DNA from: Sediminibacterium sp.
Lineage (GTDB): Bacteria > Bacteroidota > Bacteroidia > B-17B0 > Aurantibacillaceae
Length of the DNA stretch: 53,620 nucleotides
Assembly: GCA_030054095.1 (NCBI GenBank)
Contig: JASGCO010000008.1
Location: 1-53,620, forward strand
Direction: 5' to 3'
The number at the start of each line of letters is the position of its first letter. Position 1 is the first letter of the stretch. Positions 1 to 7,002 of the stretch are shown piece after piece. The position numbers and the translations under genes are program-made. The notes below the pieces were generated by a model. That model was given only the letters and a program-made list of their open reading frames with translations. It was not told the origin of the DNA and made no database searches.

Positions 1-75
1 CGCCAATTGCTTCAAAAAAAAGAAGTGTCTGTCAGGTCAAGTAGTGGCTATTACATATTAAGTGCGCCGGATTAA
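1..75 (+). CDS. 3' end of an unidentified gene (partial)
   Basis: Frame 1 is open from the window edge to a TAA at 73-75 and encodes 24 residues ending in GYYILSAPD. The stop overlaps the stop of the convergent lipoprotein gene by two bases, the packing expected of two real genes meeting tail to tail. The piece is too short to name. Its pattern of basic residues followed by GYYIL could be the last strands of a winged-helix domain, but that is a guess. It marks the left edge of the minus-strand TIR/caspase operon. Confidence 0.5.
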   Translation, partial: RQLLQKKEVSVRSSSGYYILSAPD

Positions 76-548
76 TACCATTCTCCTGAAATGGTGATGC
101 TAATGTCTCCGATTGTCTTTGTAATTTGTTTAGGGTAATCGGAACTATAATCACTAAGTTTAAATCCTACGTATCCGATGAGATCGTTGGCATTAAAGGT
201 GTCATGATCATATAGTGTTACAAATTGCGTTACATTAATGTTGGTTATTGGGTAAGCAGTAATAAAGTCCCAGTTTAATGGTAGGTCCTTGCTCGTAACG
301 TCTTCTTTTTTTGAAGTTACTCCATCAAAGATGACTTGCCCGTTTTCAGTTTCCATTTTGTAGAAAACATCGGGGCCATCGAGTAAGTCCCAATCCTCCC
401 CATTTTTATCTTTGAACGGAATGGAGTGTACGGTAATTTTCAAAATTTTGAAATTGGTGTAACGAATAGGTTCAGGATCTTTGTTCTTTTTTTTACAGGC
501 ATTAAGTAAAAGCAAAATAATGCAACCAGCTATGTGTATTTTTCTCAT
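72..548 (-). CDS. Predicted lipoprotein with a C2-like region
   Basis: 158 residues. The N-terminus is a lipoprotein signal with the lipobox LNAC (Cys18), followed by KKKNKDPEP, so the mature protein should be tethered in the envelope. The remainder looks like a small beta-sandwich. A stretch near residues 113-133 (LYDHDTFNANDLIGYVGF) has the acidic D-x-D-x(6)-D-x-x-G pattern typical of the calcium-binding loop of C2 domains. C2 domains bind membranes or partner proteins, often with calcium. It is the last gene of the eight-gene operon and starts 5 bases after the preceding lipoprotein stop. What an envelope C2-like lipoprotein would do beside TIR and caspase proteins is unknown. The C2 assignment is from motif reading only. 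Confidence 0.7.
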   Translation of the reverse strand: MRKIHIAGCIILLLLNACKKKNKDPEPIRYTNFKILKITVHSIPFKDKNGEDWDLLDGPDVFYKMETENGQVIFDGVTSKKEDVTSKDLPLNWDFITAYPITNINVTQFVTLYDHDTFNANDLIGYVGFKLSDYSSDYPKQITKTIGDISITISGEWY

Positions 549-553
549 TTCTT

Positions 554-1153
554 CTAATTATTACAGGTTAAACAATCAATGATTATATCTTTCCGACGTT
601 GTTTTATTTTATGTGTTAGCATTGGTTTTTCATTTCTTCCGCATTCCCTCATTAGATCAATAAGTTTAACGTCGCCAGTCACATCAGCACTGTAAAGTTC
701 TCTTATGGAAGCTAGTTCATCTTCGAGTTGCTTTTCACTTTTTCCTTCATATTTAATCAGGATATAATCTTTCCGCCCTAGTTTAAAGACGCATACATGA
801 TCTTTATCCATTAACTTTTCGTATGCTTCTATAACAAGTCGTTCATGTCTGAATCCAACACCCAGTTGGTAAGCGAACATACCTCCACGTTCGGCTATTT
901 TTATACTGTCTCTTCTCTGTTTTTCTTCTATGATTTCTTTCCCAATTTCAATAATTTCCGGAGCCGTTTCAATAATGGATTCAACTAAGGGATCTGTCTT
1001 TTCCTGATGATTTTCCTGAGGTGAGATAAAAGTATGAATGCTATCTTTTTGGGGCTCGTTTTCAGGTTCTTGTTTCAGAACAGGAACGGTACACTGCGTA
1101 AATAAGAGTAATAGGGAGGTAGCCGATAAATGAATTGTAAATGCTGTTTTCAT
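554..1153 (-). CDS. Predicted envelope lipoprotein, unknown function
   Basis: 199 residues starting at ATG. The first 20 residues form a hydrophobic signal ending LLLLFTQC, which could be a weak lipobox with Cys21. Residues 22-90 are low-complexity and charged, probably a flexible linker. From about residue 95 there is a compact region with alternating strands and helices (VCVFKLGRKDYILIKY, then a helix of about 18 residues). This faintly resembles a SPOR-type fold, but I would not assign it. The C-terminus is basic and ends with two cysteines (CLTC). It sits 72 bases after the TPR protein and 5 bases before the C2-like lipoprotein, so the two lipoproteins probably work together. I do not recognise the family. 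Confidence 0.6.
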   Translation of the reverse strand: MKTAFTIHLSATSLLLLFTQCTVPVLKQEPENEPQKDSIHTFISPQENHQEKTDPLVESIIETAPEIIEIGKEIIEEKQRRDSIKIAERGGMFAYQLGVGFRHERLVIEAYEKLMDKDHVCVFKLGRKDYILIKYEGKSEKQLEDELASIRELYSADVTGDVKLIDLMRECGRNEKPMLTHKIKQRRKDIIIDCLTCNN

Positions 1154-1225
1154 GCTTTTCGTTATTTAAGTGGTTTTTGATTTAAAGTATTCTGTCGTTT
1201 ATGATTTTTGTTTGTTTTCACGTCG

Positions 1226-2374
1226 CTAATCGTACTTTCTATATTCTTGATAAACGGGTTCTTTCCAGTCACATACACCCCCATGATGCGAGCAGGCCCC
1301 GCTACCTTTGGCAGCAGATATGCTGCCATCGCAACACCGTGTGATATAGTAAGCTACTCTTTTACGGATAGGATTAATTTTGTTATGAAGTTTAATGGCT
1401 TCAGGATTACCTAGTAAAATAGCTCGTTTGAGGTCTTTTACAGCGGTTTTTATGTTTTTTAGCTTTACATGGCAAACAGCCCGTTTATAAAAGAAACTGG
1501 ATTCATCAGGGTAATTTTCGGTTAGGTAGGTTAAAGCACTGATAGCGTTTTGGTAGTCTTTAGATTTTAAATAATCTTTTACGAGGTGTTCATATATGAT
1601 CTTTTTCTCGGAAGCGACCAAAGGCAAGTCTGACTGATCTGCGATGTCCTCAGCTTTTTCAGTTTGACTAAGAGCTTCTTTTAACGAGTGATTCGCAATC
1701 AATTCACGGATAGCGTTCAGGTAGTTTCGGAAACTGTCTTTTTTTTGTTTGTCTGCTGTATTTAATGTTTCCTTGCTTTCTTCTGCAATAAAATGATCTG
1801 CTTCCGAAAGCACAAAAAAATAGTAAAATGCTATCAGGCCTGAAAGAAGGAGGCTAATTTGGATTATTTTTTTGAGAATACCCGGAAGGAATTGGCTTTT
1901 CTTGTTTTTAGTTTTTGTAGTTTGCCCCTGATTTTTACTGTTTGCTATATCGAAGCTATTTGGATTTTCAAGTTTAACTTCCGTGTGGAGGATTTGCTTG
2001 GCAATCGTATAAGCATTAATGTCGCCTGAAATGAGTCCTTGTTCTTCCTGCTTTGTTTTACTGGTAATTCTGATGTGACAATTGTAAATCCCTATATCTT
2101 GGAAATTAAGGTGAAAGCAATTTTCTGACCCATCAGGATAAAGCAGGCGTATTGGTAAGCTTACCGTTGGCTTTATTAAAGTAATTTCCTTAGTGTTTGA
2201 TTCATTTTTATCTGATGTGTCAGGTTTTTTCGTTTCAAGTTGAACAGGTAGGCTTATTTTCCCTTCATTAATAAGTATGTCGTGGGTTTCAAATAAGGTG
2301 TATCTACCTTTTTTGAGGCGGCGAATATAGCTTCCTTCAAATTTGCCTTTAGAGATATCTGTGCCCCGATACAT
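1226..2374 (-). CDS. Membrane-anchored TPR protein with DUF3761-like C-terminus
   Basis: 382 residues from ATG. Residues 1-165 are a soluble region rich in beta strands with no family I recognise. One membrane segment lies around residues 172-192 (LLLSGLIAFYYFFVLSEA) and is preceded by a lysine-rich stretch, which suggests a cytoplasmic N-terminus and a periplasmic C-terminus. Residues about 205-335 read as helical repeats of TPR type (SSFFYKRAVCHVKLKNIKTA). The last 45 residues carry a cysteine/histidine motif, CCDGS followed by GACSHHGGVCDW, which matches the pattern of DUF3761. That family has no known activity. It starts 26 bases after the upstream TIR gene, inside the operon. Its position and topology suggest a link between the cytoplasmic TIR/caspase proteins and the two envelope lipoproteins; this is inference. 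Confidence 0.7.
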   Translation of the reverse strand: MYRGTDISKGKFEGSYIRRLKKGRYTLFETHDILINEGKISLPVQLETKKPDTSDKNESNTKEITLIKPTVSLPIRLLYPDGSENCFHLNFQDIGIYNCHIRITSKTKQEEQGLISGDINAYTIAKQILHTEVKLENPNSFDIANSKNQGQTTKTKNKKSQFLPGILKKIIQISLLLSGLIAFYYFFVLSEADHFIAEESKETLNTADKQKKDSFRNYLNAIRELIANHSLKEALSQTEKAEDIADQSDLPLVASEKKIIYEHLVKDYLKSKDYQNAISALTYLTENYPDESSFFYKRAVCHVKLKNIKTAVKDLKRAILLGNPEAIKLHNKINPIRKRVAYYITRCCDGSISAAKGSGACSHHGGVCDWKEPVYQEYRKYD

Positions 2375-2400
2375 GTTTTCTGTTCAGCTGTTGGTTACAC

Positions 2401-3408
2401 TTAAATCGTATTAACCGGATTTATTTTATGAAATGGTTTTAAATTTTTTATCCCCTCTCTTATTTTTTCGATAATGTATTTGTACGCGTTGTCTCTGTCT
2501 TCTCCACAATTCTGGAGCGATTTATTATTATAGCGGATAGCCTGAAACTTCCCAATGCCGGCATTCTCAAAATCACATTCTCTTGCAACGATGGGTATAA
2601 TTTTGCATTCATTTCTGCTGTGTTTTTCAATAGCTTGTTTTAGTTCAATATCGTTAATATAGCCCGAGTTAATAAAATCGACGCTGATTAGCAGAATAAT
2701 AATATCTGCTTGCTGGAGGTGTTGTTTTATTTTTTCATCCCATAAGTCCCCGGGAGCAATCATGCCCCCGTCGAAGTAGTTGATTTCATTATTATCCCGC
2801 ATGGTTTTAAAATGCTGCCGGAGTTCTTCTAGATATATTTTATCCTTACCGGAGTAAGAAACAAATATATTTTTCGGCCGGGTGATGTGATTATTGTCAA
2901 AGTAAGGATTAAAAAAAGGAATGTAGTCGGCTTTGATGCTGAGTAAGTTTATGTCTCCCTCGGATTGTTCGGCGATCTGAAGATGGAGTAAGATAAGTTT
3001 TAGGAAGGGGGCAGTAGCGTTAATCGGTAGTGTTTGAATATAAAGTGTTCCTTGCCGGAAGCTAAGTACATCTGGTATAAAAAGTTGGTGAAGATTTTCG
3101 GCTTTATTCAGATAAGACATGGTTGCCTGGAAGAGCCCGATGGAAAGATTTTTACGCGATGTTAAGAGGTTCTTGTTAGGACTAAGTAGTTTCATGCTCC
3201 CTGAACTACCTGAATCGATAATGCCGATTGTTTCCAGAAAATGCAGGGTGCTCTCGAAGGAAAAAATTAAGTGAATGGAGTGGTGCTTGCAAACGGCGCT
3301 TAGGAGCTGTTTGGTAATGGTGTCTTCTTCCATCCTGATACGATTGAGGAGAAAATAAATCTCATCCAGTGTAGCGAGTCTTGTACTTTTTATGAGAGGA
3401 GGGTTCAT
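2401..3408 (-). CDS. TIR-domain protein with N-terminal extension
   Basis: 335 residues. The TIR domain is C-terminal, about residues 179-310. It opens with IFVSYSGKDK (181-190), has the BB-loop-like FDGGMIAPGDLWDEKI (212-227) and a candidate catalytic glutamate E255 in NDIELKQA. TIR domains with this glutamate hydrolyse or cyclise NAD+. Residues 1-175 form a separate region whose start (LDEIYFLLNRIRMEEDTITK) reads like a winged-helix or small helical adaptor, as found ahead of effector domains in conflict systems. That part may sense, bind a partner or oligomerise. The gene starts 15 bases after the preceding TIR gene and precedes the TPR gene by 26. TIR assignment is firm; whether it makes a signal or depletes NAD+ cannot be read from sequence. 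Confidence 0.85.
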   Translation of the reverse strand: MNPPLIKSTRLATLDEIYFLLNRIRMEEDTITKQLLSAVCKHHSIHLIFSFESTLHFLETIGIIDSGSSGSMKLLSPNKNLLTSRKNLSIGLFQATMSYLNKAENLHQLFIPDVLSFRQGTLYIQTLPINATAPFLKLILLHLQIAEQSEGDINLLSIKADYIPFFNPYFDNNHITRPKNIFVSYSGKDKIYLEELRQHFKTMRDNNEINYFDGGMIAPGDLWDEKIKQHLQQADIIILLISVDFINSGYINDIELKQAIEKHSRNECKIIPIVARECDFENAGIGKFQAIRYNNKSLQNCGEDRDNAYKYIIEKIREGIKNLKPFHKINPVNTI

Positions 3409-3423
3409 TTAATTACGAGGGAG

Positions 3424-4191
3424 TTAACTGTTAATGATTTGTCGATTACTGAATTGTTGGTATAGAACATCTAACGAGAAGTGTTTTTTACTAACAGCAT
3501 TATAATTTTTGTGCCATGTTTGAATGTCTGCATCCGTAATATTCTTTAAATGCTCAGTATTTAAAGGATATTTAATGTTAACGGATTCGAATAGGGAGAA
3601 TTTTTTTGTTCGATGGTTTCCGCGAAATTCCGATTTGTCCTCTTTTTTCAGTAAGGCACTCATGCCAATTTCATAGTAAATCCAGGGAGATGGCGTATGA
3701 GTAATGGAATCTTGAAAAGAGATGCCATCCGGATTTATGAAGAACAGGCATTCAGTACGATTAATCATCATGGAAAGAGCCGTGGCAAGCATCATGTGTA
3801 TGTGGCTAGTGGACCGGTTTCTAGCATAGTAGTTGAATAAACCGCTTGCTTTATTGTAGCAGTTGGCAATGTCTAACTCCCGTAGCAATTCATCGGCGTA
3901 GCCCCAAACTGCCGCGTCAATAAACACATCGAGATCCATTTCGGTCTTAAGAAACCCTGCTAGACTAAGCGCTTTTTTTTCATCATCATGTGAGTAGGAT
4001 ATAAAGACATCAGCTTCTATCTGCGGAAACCAGTGTTCCTGTATGTTTTTACCATTGATAATTTCATTTTTCGTGGCAAATGTTTGGAGTGGTTTTTTTA
4101 CATTTTCTTTATTTAGGGCAATAATTTTTTGGCCTTCATTATAGTAATTCTCATCTACCCAGTCCGTTTTTAAATTGAATCCCGTGTACAT
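3424..4191 (-). CDS. TIR-domain protein (about 255 aa family)
   Basis: 255 residues from ATG. The TIR core begins at DVFISYSHDD (61-70), continues with FIDAAVWGYADELL (90-103) and has the candidate catalytic glutamate E174 in SPWIYYEIGM (168-177). I recognise this layout, with a conserved VWGYADELL segment and a STSHIHMML helix, as a distinct TIR family of about 250 residues found in many bacteria. The 60 residues before the TIR core and about 75 after it are specific to that family. The gene starts just 1 base after the stop of the ThsB-like gene upstream, so the two are probably translationally coupled. Likely activity is NAD+ processing in an immune response, inferred from family and context. 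Confidence 0.85.
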   Translation of the reverse strand: MYTGFNLKTDWVDENYYNEGQKIIALNKENVKKPLQTFATKNEIINGKNIQEHWFPQIEADVFISYSHDDEKKALSLAGFLKTEMDLDVFIDAAVWGYADELLRELDIANCYNKASGLFNYYARNRSTSHIHMMLATALSMMINRTECLFFINPDGISFQDSITHTPSPWIYYEIGMSALLKKEDKSEFRGNHRTKKFSLFESVNIKYPLNTEHLKNITDADIQTWHKNYNAVSKKHFSLDVLYQQFSNRQIINS

Positions 4192-4192
4192 A

Positions 4193-4567
4193 TTAACTGT
4201 TTAAAAGGTGTTGAATGCGTTGTTTGTTGTAATCTATGCAGGTGAGCGACCTTATTTCCATTGGTGCAGCACCGTTTCTTCCTGCCAATTGTATGCAATA
4301 AGTGGGAATATTTAAGCTTCTGGCAACTGCCACTTCGTAATCAACCCATGGACGGTTATGTGTGTCGTTGCCAACTAAAATTAAAACAAAATCTGAACTG
4401 TGAATTTGTTCCCTGATCTTTTTTTCAATCAATTTATCGCCGTTTGGTCTCAGGTCGTTTTCATCTGTTGAAATAACCTTGGCTCCGGTTTCTTCGAGCC
4501 ATTTTACAATTTCACCTTTGTAGGTTTTATCTTTAAAATGATAACTGATAAATACTGTTTTTTTCAT
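4193..4567 (-). CDS. ThsB-like TIR protein (MTH538 TIR-like family), copy A
   Basis: 124 residues. I place the start at the ATG at 4567, which gives MKKTVFISY at the N-terminus and a 16-base gap from the caspase stop. A longer in-frame start at 4606 would overlap the caspase gene and add 13 unlikely residues. The whole protein is one small TIR-like domain: VFISYHFKDK (5-14), a central DENDLRPNGDKLI segment, and the candidate catalytic glutamate E78 in RPWVDYEVAVA. This is the layout of the ThsB-type family, whose Thoeris members make cyclic ADP-ribose isomers on phage infection. It lies directly between the caspase gene and a larger TIR gene, which suggests signal production for a nearby effector. 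The signal molecule cannot be predicted. Confidence 0.8.
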   Translation of the reverse strand: MKKTVFISYHFKDKTYKGEIVKWLEETGAKVISTDENDLRPNGDKLIEKKIREQIHSSDFVLILVGNDTHNRPWVDYEVAVARSLNIPTYCIQLAGRNGAAPMEIRSLTCIDYNKQRIQHLLNS

Positions 4568-4583
4568 GTTATATTGGATTTGG

Positions 4584-5525
4584 TTATATTTTTTTTGATT
4601 TAGCAAGTCGCCAGTAGTGATAGCCCAAAGCAGTTAACTTACAACTTTTAGACTCCATGGCGGCATAATACATGTCGGAAGTGTCAACAGGAACAATAAG
4701 CCCCACACGATTCATACTCTGAAGTTGCTTAAACGTTTTAACATTTTCTTCAATGGCGATTGGTTTATTGCTCCATTCATAGCTCGGATCTAATGAAAAT
4801 TCATCGCTTGCCGAAGGGAAAAATTCTGTAAGTCGCCGTAGTGTTTCCTTTGGAACAAGAGGGGTAATCTCTCTGAGGGCTACAAACTGAGTGATGTTGG
4901 TTTTGAAAACTGGACGTTGTTCCCAGGCGCCTAAAGCCTGATCTATATATGCATAAACGCTTCCTGGTGTAATATTTCCTCTTATGTCTGCTGCCCCTCC
5001 TTGTAGAGCATCCAACAACAGATTGGTAAAAATACCGTGCCCGTTTGTTTCTATGGCAGGTTCGTCTTTCCTACAGGCAGTGAGTATGGTTACGCCTTCG
5101 GCTATCTGTGTACTGATTCCCGCTTGTAAGTTAGGTTGGCCAAGCGCTCCGGCATGGCAACAGTCCAAAATAATAACTCTGTTTTTAAATTTGGACTCAT
5201 TGGCCATAGCAAGAATGTCATTCATAGCAATTCCTTCATCAAACGCTTTTGCGTCAGGAGTAACAATGTAACCGCCTAATTCGTTTAAATAGCCATGCCC
5301 GCTAAAGTACAGTAAGGCTATAATGCCATCTCCGCTGAATAAATCCTGAATGTGTCTTTTAAGAATACCTTTTTCTTTTACATTCGTTTTCGATTTAATT
5401 TCGAAATTAGGCGAACCGTCACCGTGTGTTTCCAAAATAGTAGATACGGCATTGGCATCTTTTACGCAGCAGTAGAGGGGGGCGTTGGGGTATTGGTCAA
5501 TGCCAACAATAAGTGCTTTTTTCAT
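4584..5525 (-). CDS. Caspase-like protease (C14 family) with C-terminal domain
   Basis: 313 residues. The caspase domain covers about residues 1-215. The catalytic histidine is H77 in SGHG (75-78) and the catalytic cysteine C123 in LDCCHAG (120-126). The start MKKALIVGIDQYPNAPLYCC is the standard first strand of the fold. Residues about 215-313 form an extra domain (SYEWSNKPIAIEEN, then LTALGYHYWRL) that recurs behind bacterial caspase domains and may bind a ligand or partner. It is encoded 18 bases after one ThsB-like TIR gene and 16 bases before another. In type IV Thoeris a TIR-made nucleotide activates a caspase-like protease that degrades cell proteins, so this is the most likely effector of the operon. 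Both catalytic residues are intact. Confidence 0.85.
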   Translation of the reverse strand: MKKALIVGIDQYPNAPLYCCVKDANAVSTILETHGDGSPNFEIKSKTNVKEKGILKRHIQDLFSGDGIIALLYFSGHGYLNELGGYIVTPDAKAFDEGIAMNDILAMANESKFKNRVIILDCCHAGALGQPNLQAGISTQIAEGVTILTACRKDEPAIETNGHGIFTNLLLDALQGGAADIRGNITPGSVYAYIDQALGAWEQRPVFKTNITQFVALREITPLVPKETLRRLTEFFPSASDEFSLDPSYEWSNKPIAIEENVKTFKQLQSMNRVGLIVPVDTSDMYYAAMESKSCKLTALGYHYWRLAKSKKI

Positions 5526-5543
5526 GTTTTTTTAATTTATGGT

Positions 5544-5960
5544 TTAGTTTAGAAAGTTGCTTAGATTTTCCCACGACCAGTTCATTGTTTTAATCCCTTT
5601 AAGGTGATCAGGAATAGCGACGTATCCTTTTTTCTTAATGTACATCAAACGTATTGGTAATCGTGCTTCACGCGCGCATTTTACTTCCCATTTTACACCG
5701 GAAGAGTATTTTGTGTTATTTCCCAGTAGGACAATAAACGCGTCGCATCTGTTGATTTTATTTCTGCAGCGCCATTTCCATTCTCTTTCTAACCATGGTT
5801 TTTTTACCGACATGTCAATGAGATCAAATGGAGAGTGAGCTTTTCTGGCTTGTTCAACCAAATAATCTCTGTATTGTATATCTTCAATGGCGAAGCTGAT
5901 AAATACTTTTTTTCGTTGGTCTTTTTTAGGGGCACCGAATAGCCAGGTGAAAAAATTCAT
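5544..5960 (-). CDS. ThsB-like TIR protein (MTH538 TIR-like family), copy B
   Basis: 138 residues, first gene of the operon. I use the ATG at 5960. The longer reading frame begins at a TTG at 5987 that overlaps a promoter-like element. After a short N-terminal segment with a hydrophobic patch (MNFFTWLFG), the TIR-like domain runs KKVFISFAIEDIQYRDYL (17-34), then VKKPW and EREWKWRCRNKI, to the candidate catalytic glutamate E92 in GVKWEVKCA. These features are typical of ThsB-type proteins, and the sequence differs clearly from the other ThsB-like protein in the operon, so the two are not a recent duplication. The caspase gene follows after 18 bases. Probable role: NAD+-derived signal synthesis. 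The MNFFTWLFG segment might tether it to the membrane. Confidence 0.8.
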   Translation of the reverse strand: MNFFTWLFGAPKKDQRKKVFISFAIEDIQYRDYLVEQARKAHSPFDLIDMSVKKPWLEREWKWRCRNKINRCDAFIVLLGNNTKYSSGVKWEVKCAREARLPIRLMYIKKKGYVAIPDHLKGIKTMNWSWENLSNFLN

Positions 5961-5984
5961 AATGCAACACTTAAGTGACTGCCA

Positions 5985-5992
5985 CAAAATTA
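5985..5992 (-). promoter_or_regulatory. Candidate -7 element for the TIR/caspase operon
   Basis: On the minus strand this reads TAATTTTG, matching the Bacteroidota -7 consensus TAnnTTTG, 25 bases before the ATG at 5960. I could not find a TTTG -33 element at the usual 19-21 base distance, so this is weak. Confidence 0.3.
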
Positions 5993-6051
5993 TTCTACAT
6001 GGATTGTTTTATTTTCATCCTTTTTGTGGATTTTCAGTAGCGGTAAACCTG

Positions 6052-6088
6052 AAATTTTTATCCCCAGTTCAGGGGATAAAAATTTTTT
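6052..6088. terminator. Perfect 14-bp hairpin with T-run
   Basis: AAATTTTTATCCCC (6052-6065) and GGGGATAAAAATTT (6072-6085) are exact inverse complements around the loop AGTTCA. TTT follows on the plus strand. Because of its A/T-rich outer stem it can act in both directions. It would stop minus-strand transcription arriving from the TM2 and two-component genes before the TIR/caspase operon begins at 5960. Confidence 0.6.
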
Positions 6089-6355
6089 GGAATGATACCT
6101 CTTTATCACTTAGTTCTTTTGGAGATATATTGAGTACGGAAGGAAGTTTTGGGTTAACACAAGAGTTATTTGGATAGCATGACTGAGGTAGGGCATATTG
6201 TATAGCCGTTTTGTGAATCAGAGTATCGGGAATTAAAATAGGTTAGCTAAATTTCAAATGTGCCTTGTGTTAGCCTTCGCTATGGTTTTGCTTACCGAAT
6301 AACAGACATATAAACGCGCCTAAGTAATTTATTCTGTATTTATTAAACCAATGCA

Positions 6356-6390
6356 GTATTTACTTATCAATATTTGTGGTAAGTAAATAC
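6356..6390. repeat. Perfect 11-bp inverted repeat (possible operator)
   Basis: GTATTTACTTA (6356-6366) is repeated inverted as TAAGTAAATAC (6380-6390) around a 13-base spacer. No T-run follows on either strand, so it is less like a terminator and more like a binding site for a dimeric regulator. It lies 57 bases downstream of the TM2 gene stop and about 400 bases upstream of the TIR/caspase operon. Confidence 0.5.
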
Positions 6391-6446
6391 GGTAAAATAG
6401 TATCTCTGTTATACTAATTCACCTTCCGGCTTTAAATTATTAGCAG

Positions 6447-6779
6447 CTAATTTATAAGTTGTTTTTTCCCGACTTCGAATTCTTCATTCGTAATTATTCC
6501 TTTTTCTCTGAGGGAGTTCAGTTTTTCAAGTTCTTCCGAAATGCTTTCTTTTCTTACTTGTTGTTTAGTTAGGTAGAGGGCATTGTATTTTTTGTTAAAT
6601 GTGGTCTCGCTTGTTATTAGAAATACTATGAAATCAATTAACGCAATCAGCGAAGGAATAAGTGTCCATGAAAACACCAGATACAAAATTCCAAGAAAGA
6701 TATTGCCAAGGTAAAAGCGATGAATGCCTATCCCGCCTAAGAAGAAGGCAAGAATAACTGTAGTTGTTTTGTTTTTCAT
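6447..6779 (-). CDS. TM2-domain membrane protein with SHOCT-like tail
   Basis: 110 residues from ATG. Residues 5-60 form a TM2 domain: two membrane segments with the typical LGGIGIHRFYLGNIFLGIL (14-32) between and within them, and a conserved DFIVFL. The last 30 residues (LEKLNSLREKGIITNEEFE) match the SHOCT motif, a short helical hairpin often found at protein ends. The TM2/SHOCT combination is common in Bacteroidota, and its role is not established. The gene lies 223 bases after the response regulator stop and about 490 bases before the TIR/caspase operon, in the same direction as both. It may be an independent gene. Confidence 0.8.
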   Translation of the reverse strand: MKNKTTTVILAFFLGGIGIHRFYLGNIFLGILYLVFSWTLIPSLIALIDFIVFLITSETTFNKKYNALYLTKQQVRKESISEELEKLNSLREKGIITNEEFEVGKKQLIN

Positions 6780-7002
6780 TTTATAATGTTTAAATCAATT
6801 TGTCCAGTTTGTGGTATTAAAAGTGCAAATGGCCTGAAATAGCCATTGCTCATATTGTGACAGGCATAAAACAATGCTAAATAACTATTGTGTTACCTCT
6901 GCCATAACAGTCAGTATGTATTTGGTTATATTGCAGTTTAGGTTAGTTTGAGTATTGGGAATGCGTTTGTTGTTTCAATAATAACGTAAGGCTTTTTGAA
7001 CA

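Larger units (their letters stand above)
5961..6446. other. 486-base gene-free stretch upstream of the TIR/caspase operon
   Basis: I see no credible gene here. It contains a candidate -7 element (5985-5992), a strong hairpin (6052-6085) and a perfect 11-base dyad (6356-6390). The longest open frame on the plus strand runs from within the first TIR gene to 6177 and has no familiar sequence. The stretch separates the TIR/caspase operon from the TM2 gene and probably holds its control region. Confidence 0.5.

Noticed and set aside
5544..5987. TTG start at 5987 for the first TIR gene
   Set aside because: The ATG at 5960 fits the family better, and the TTG overlaps a promoter-like TAATTTTG element.
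5887..6177. 96-codon plus-strand frame upstream of the TIR/caspase operon
   Set aside because: It overlaps the first TIR gene on the other strand, covers a perfect hairpin and has no recognisable protein features.
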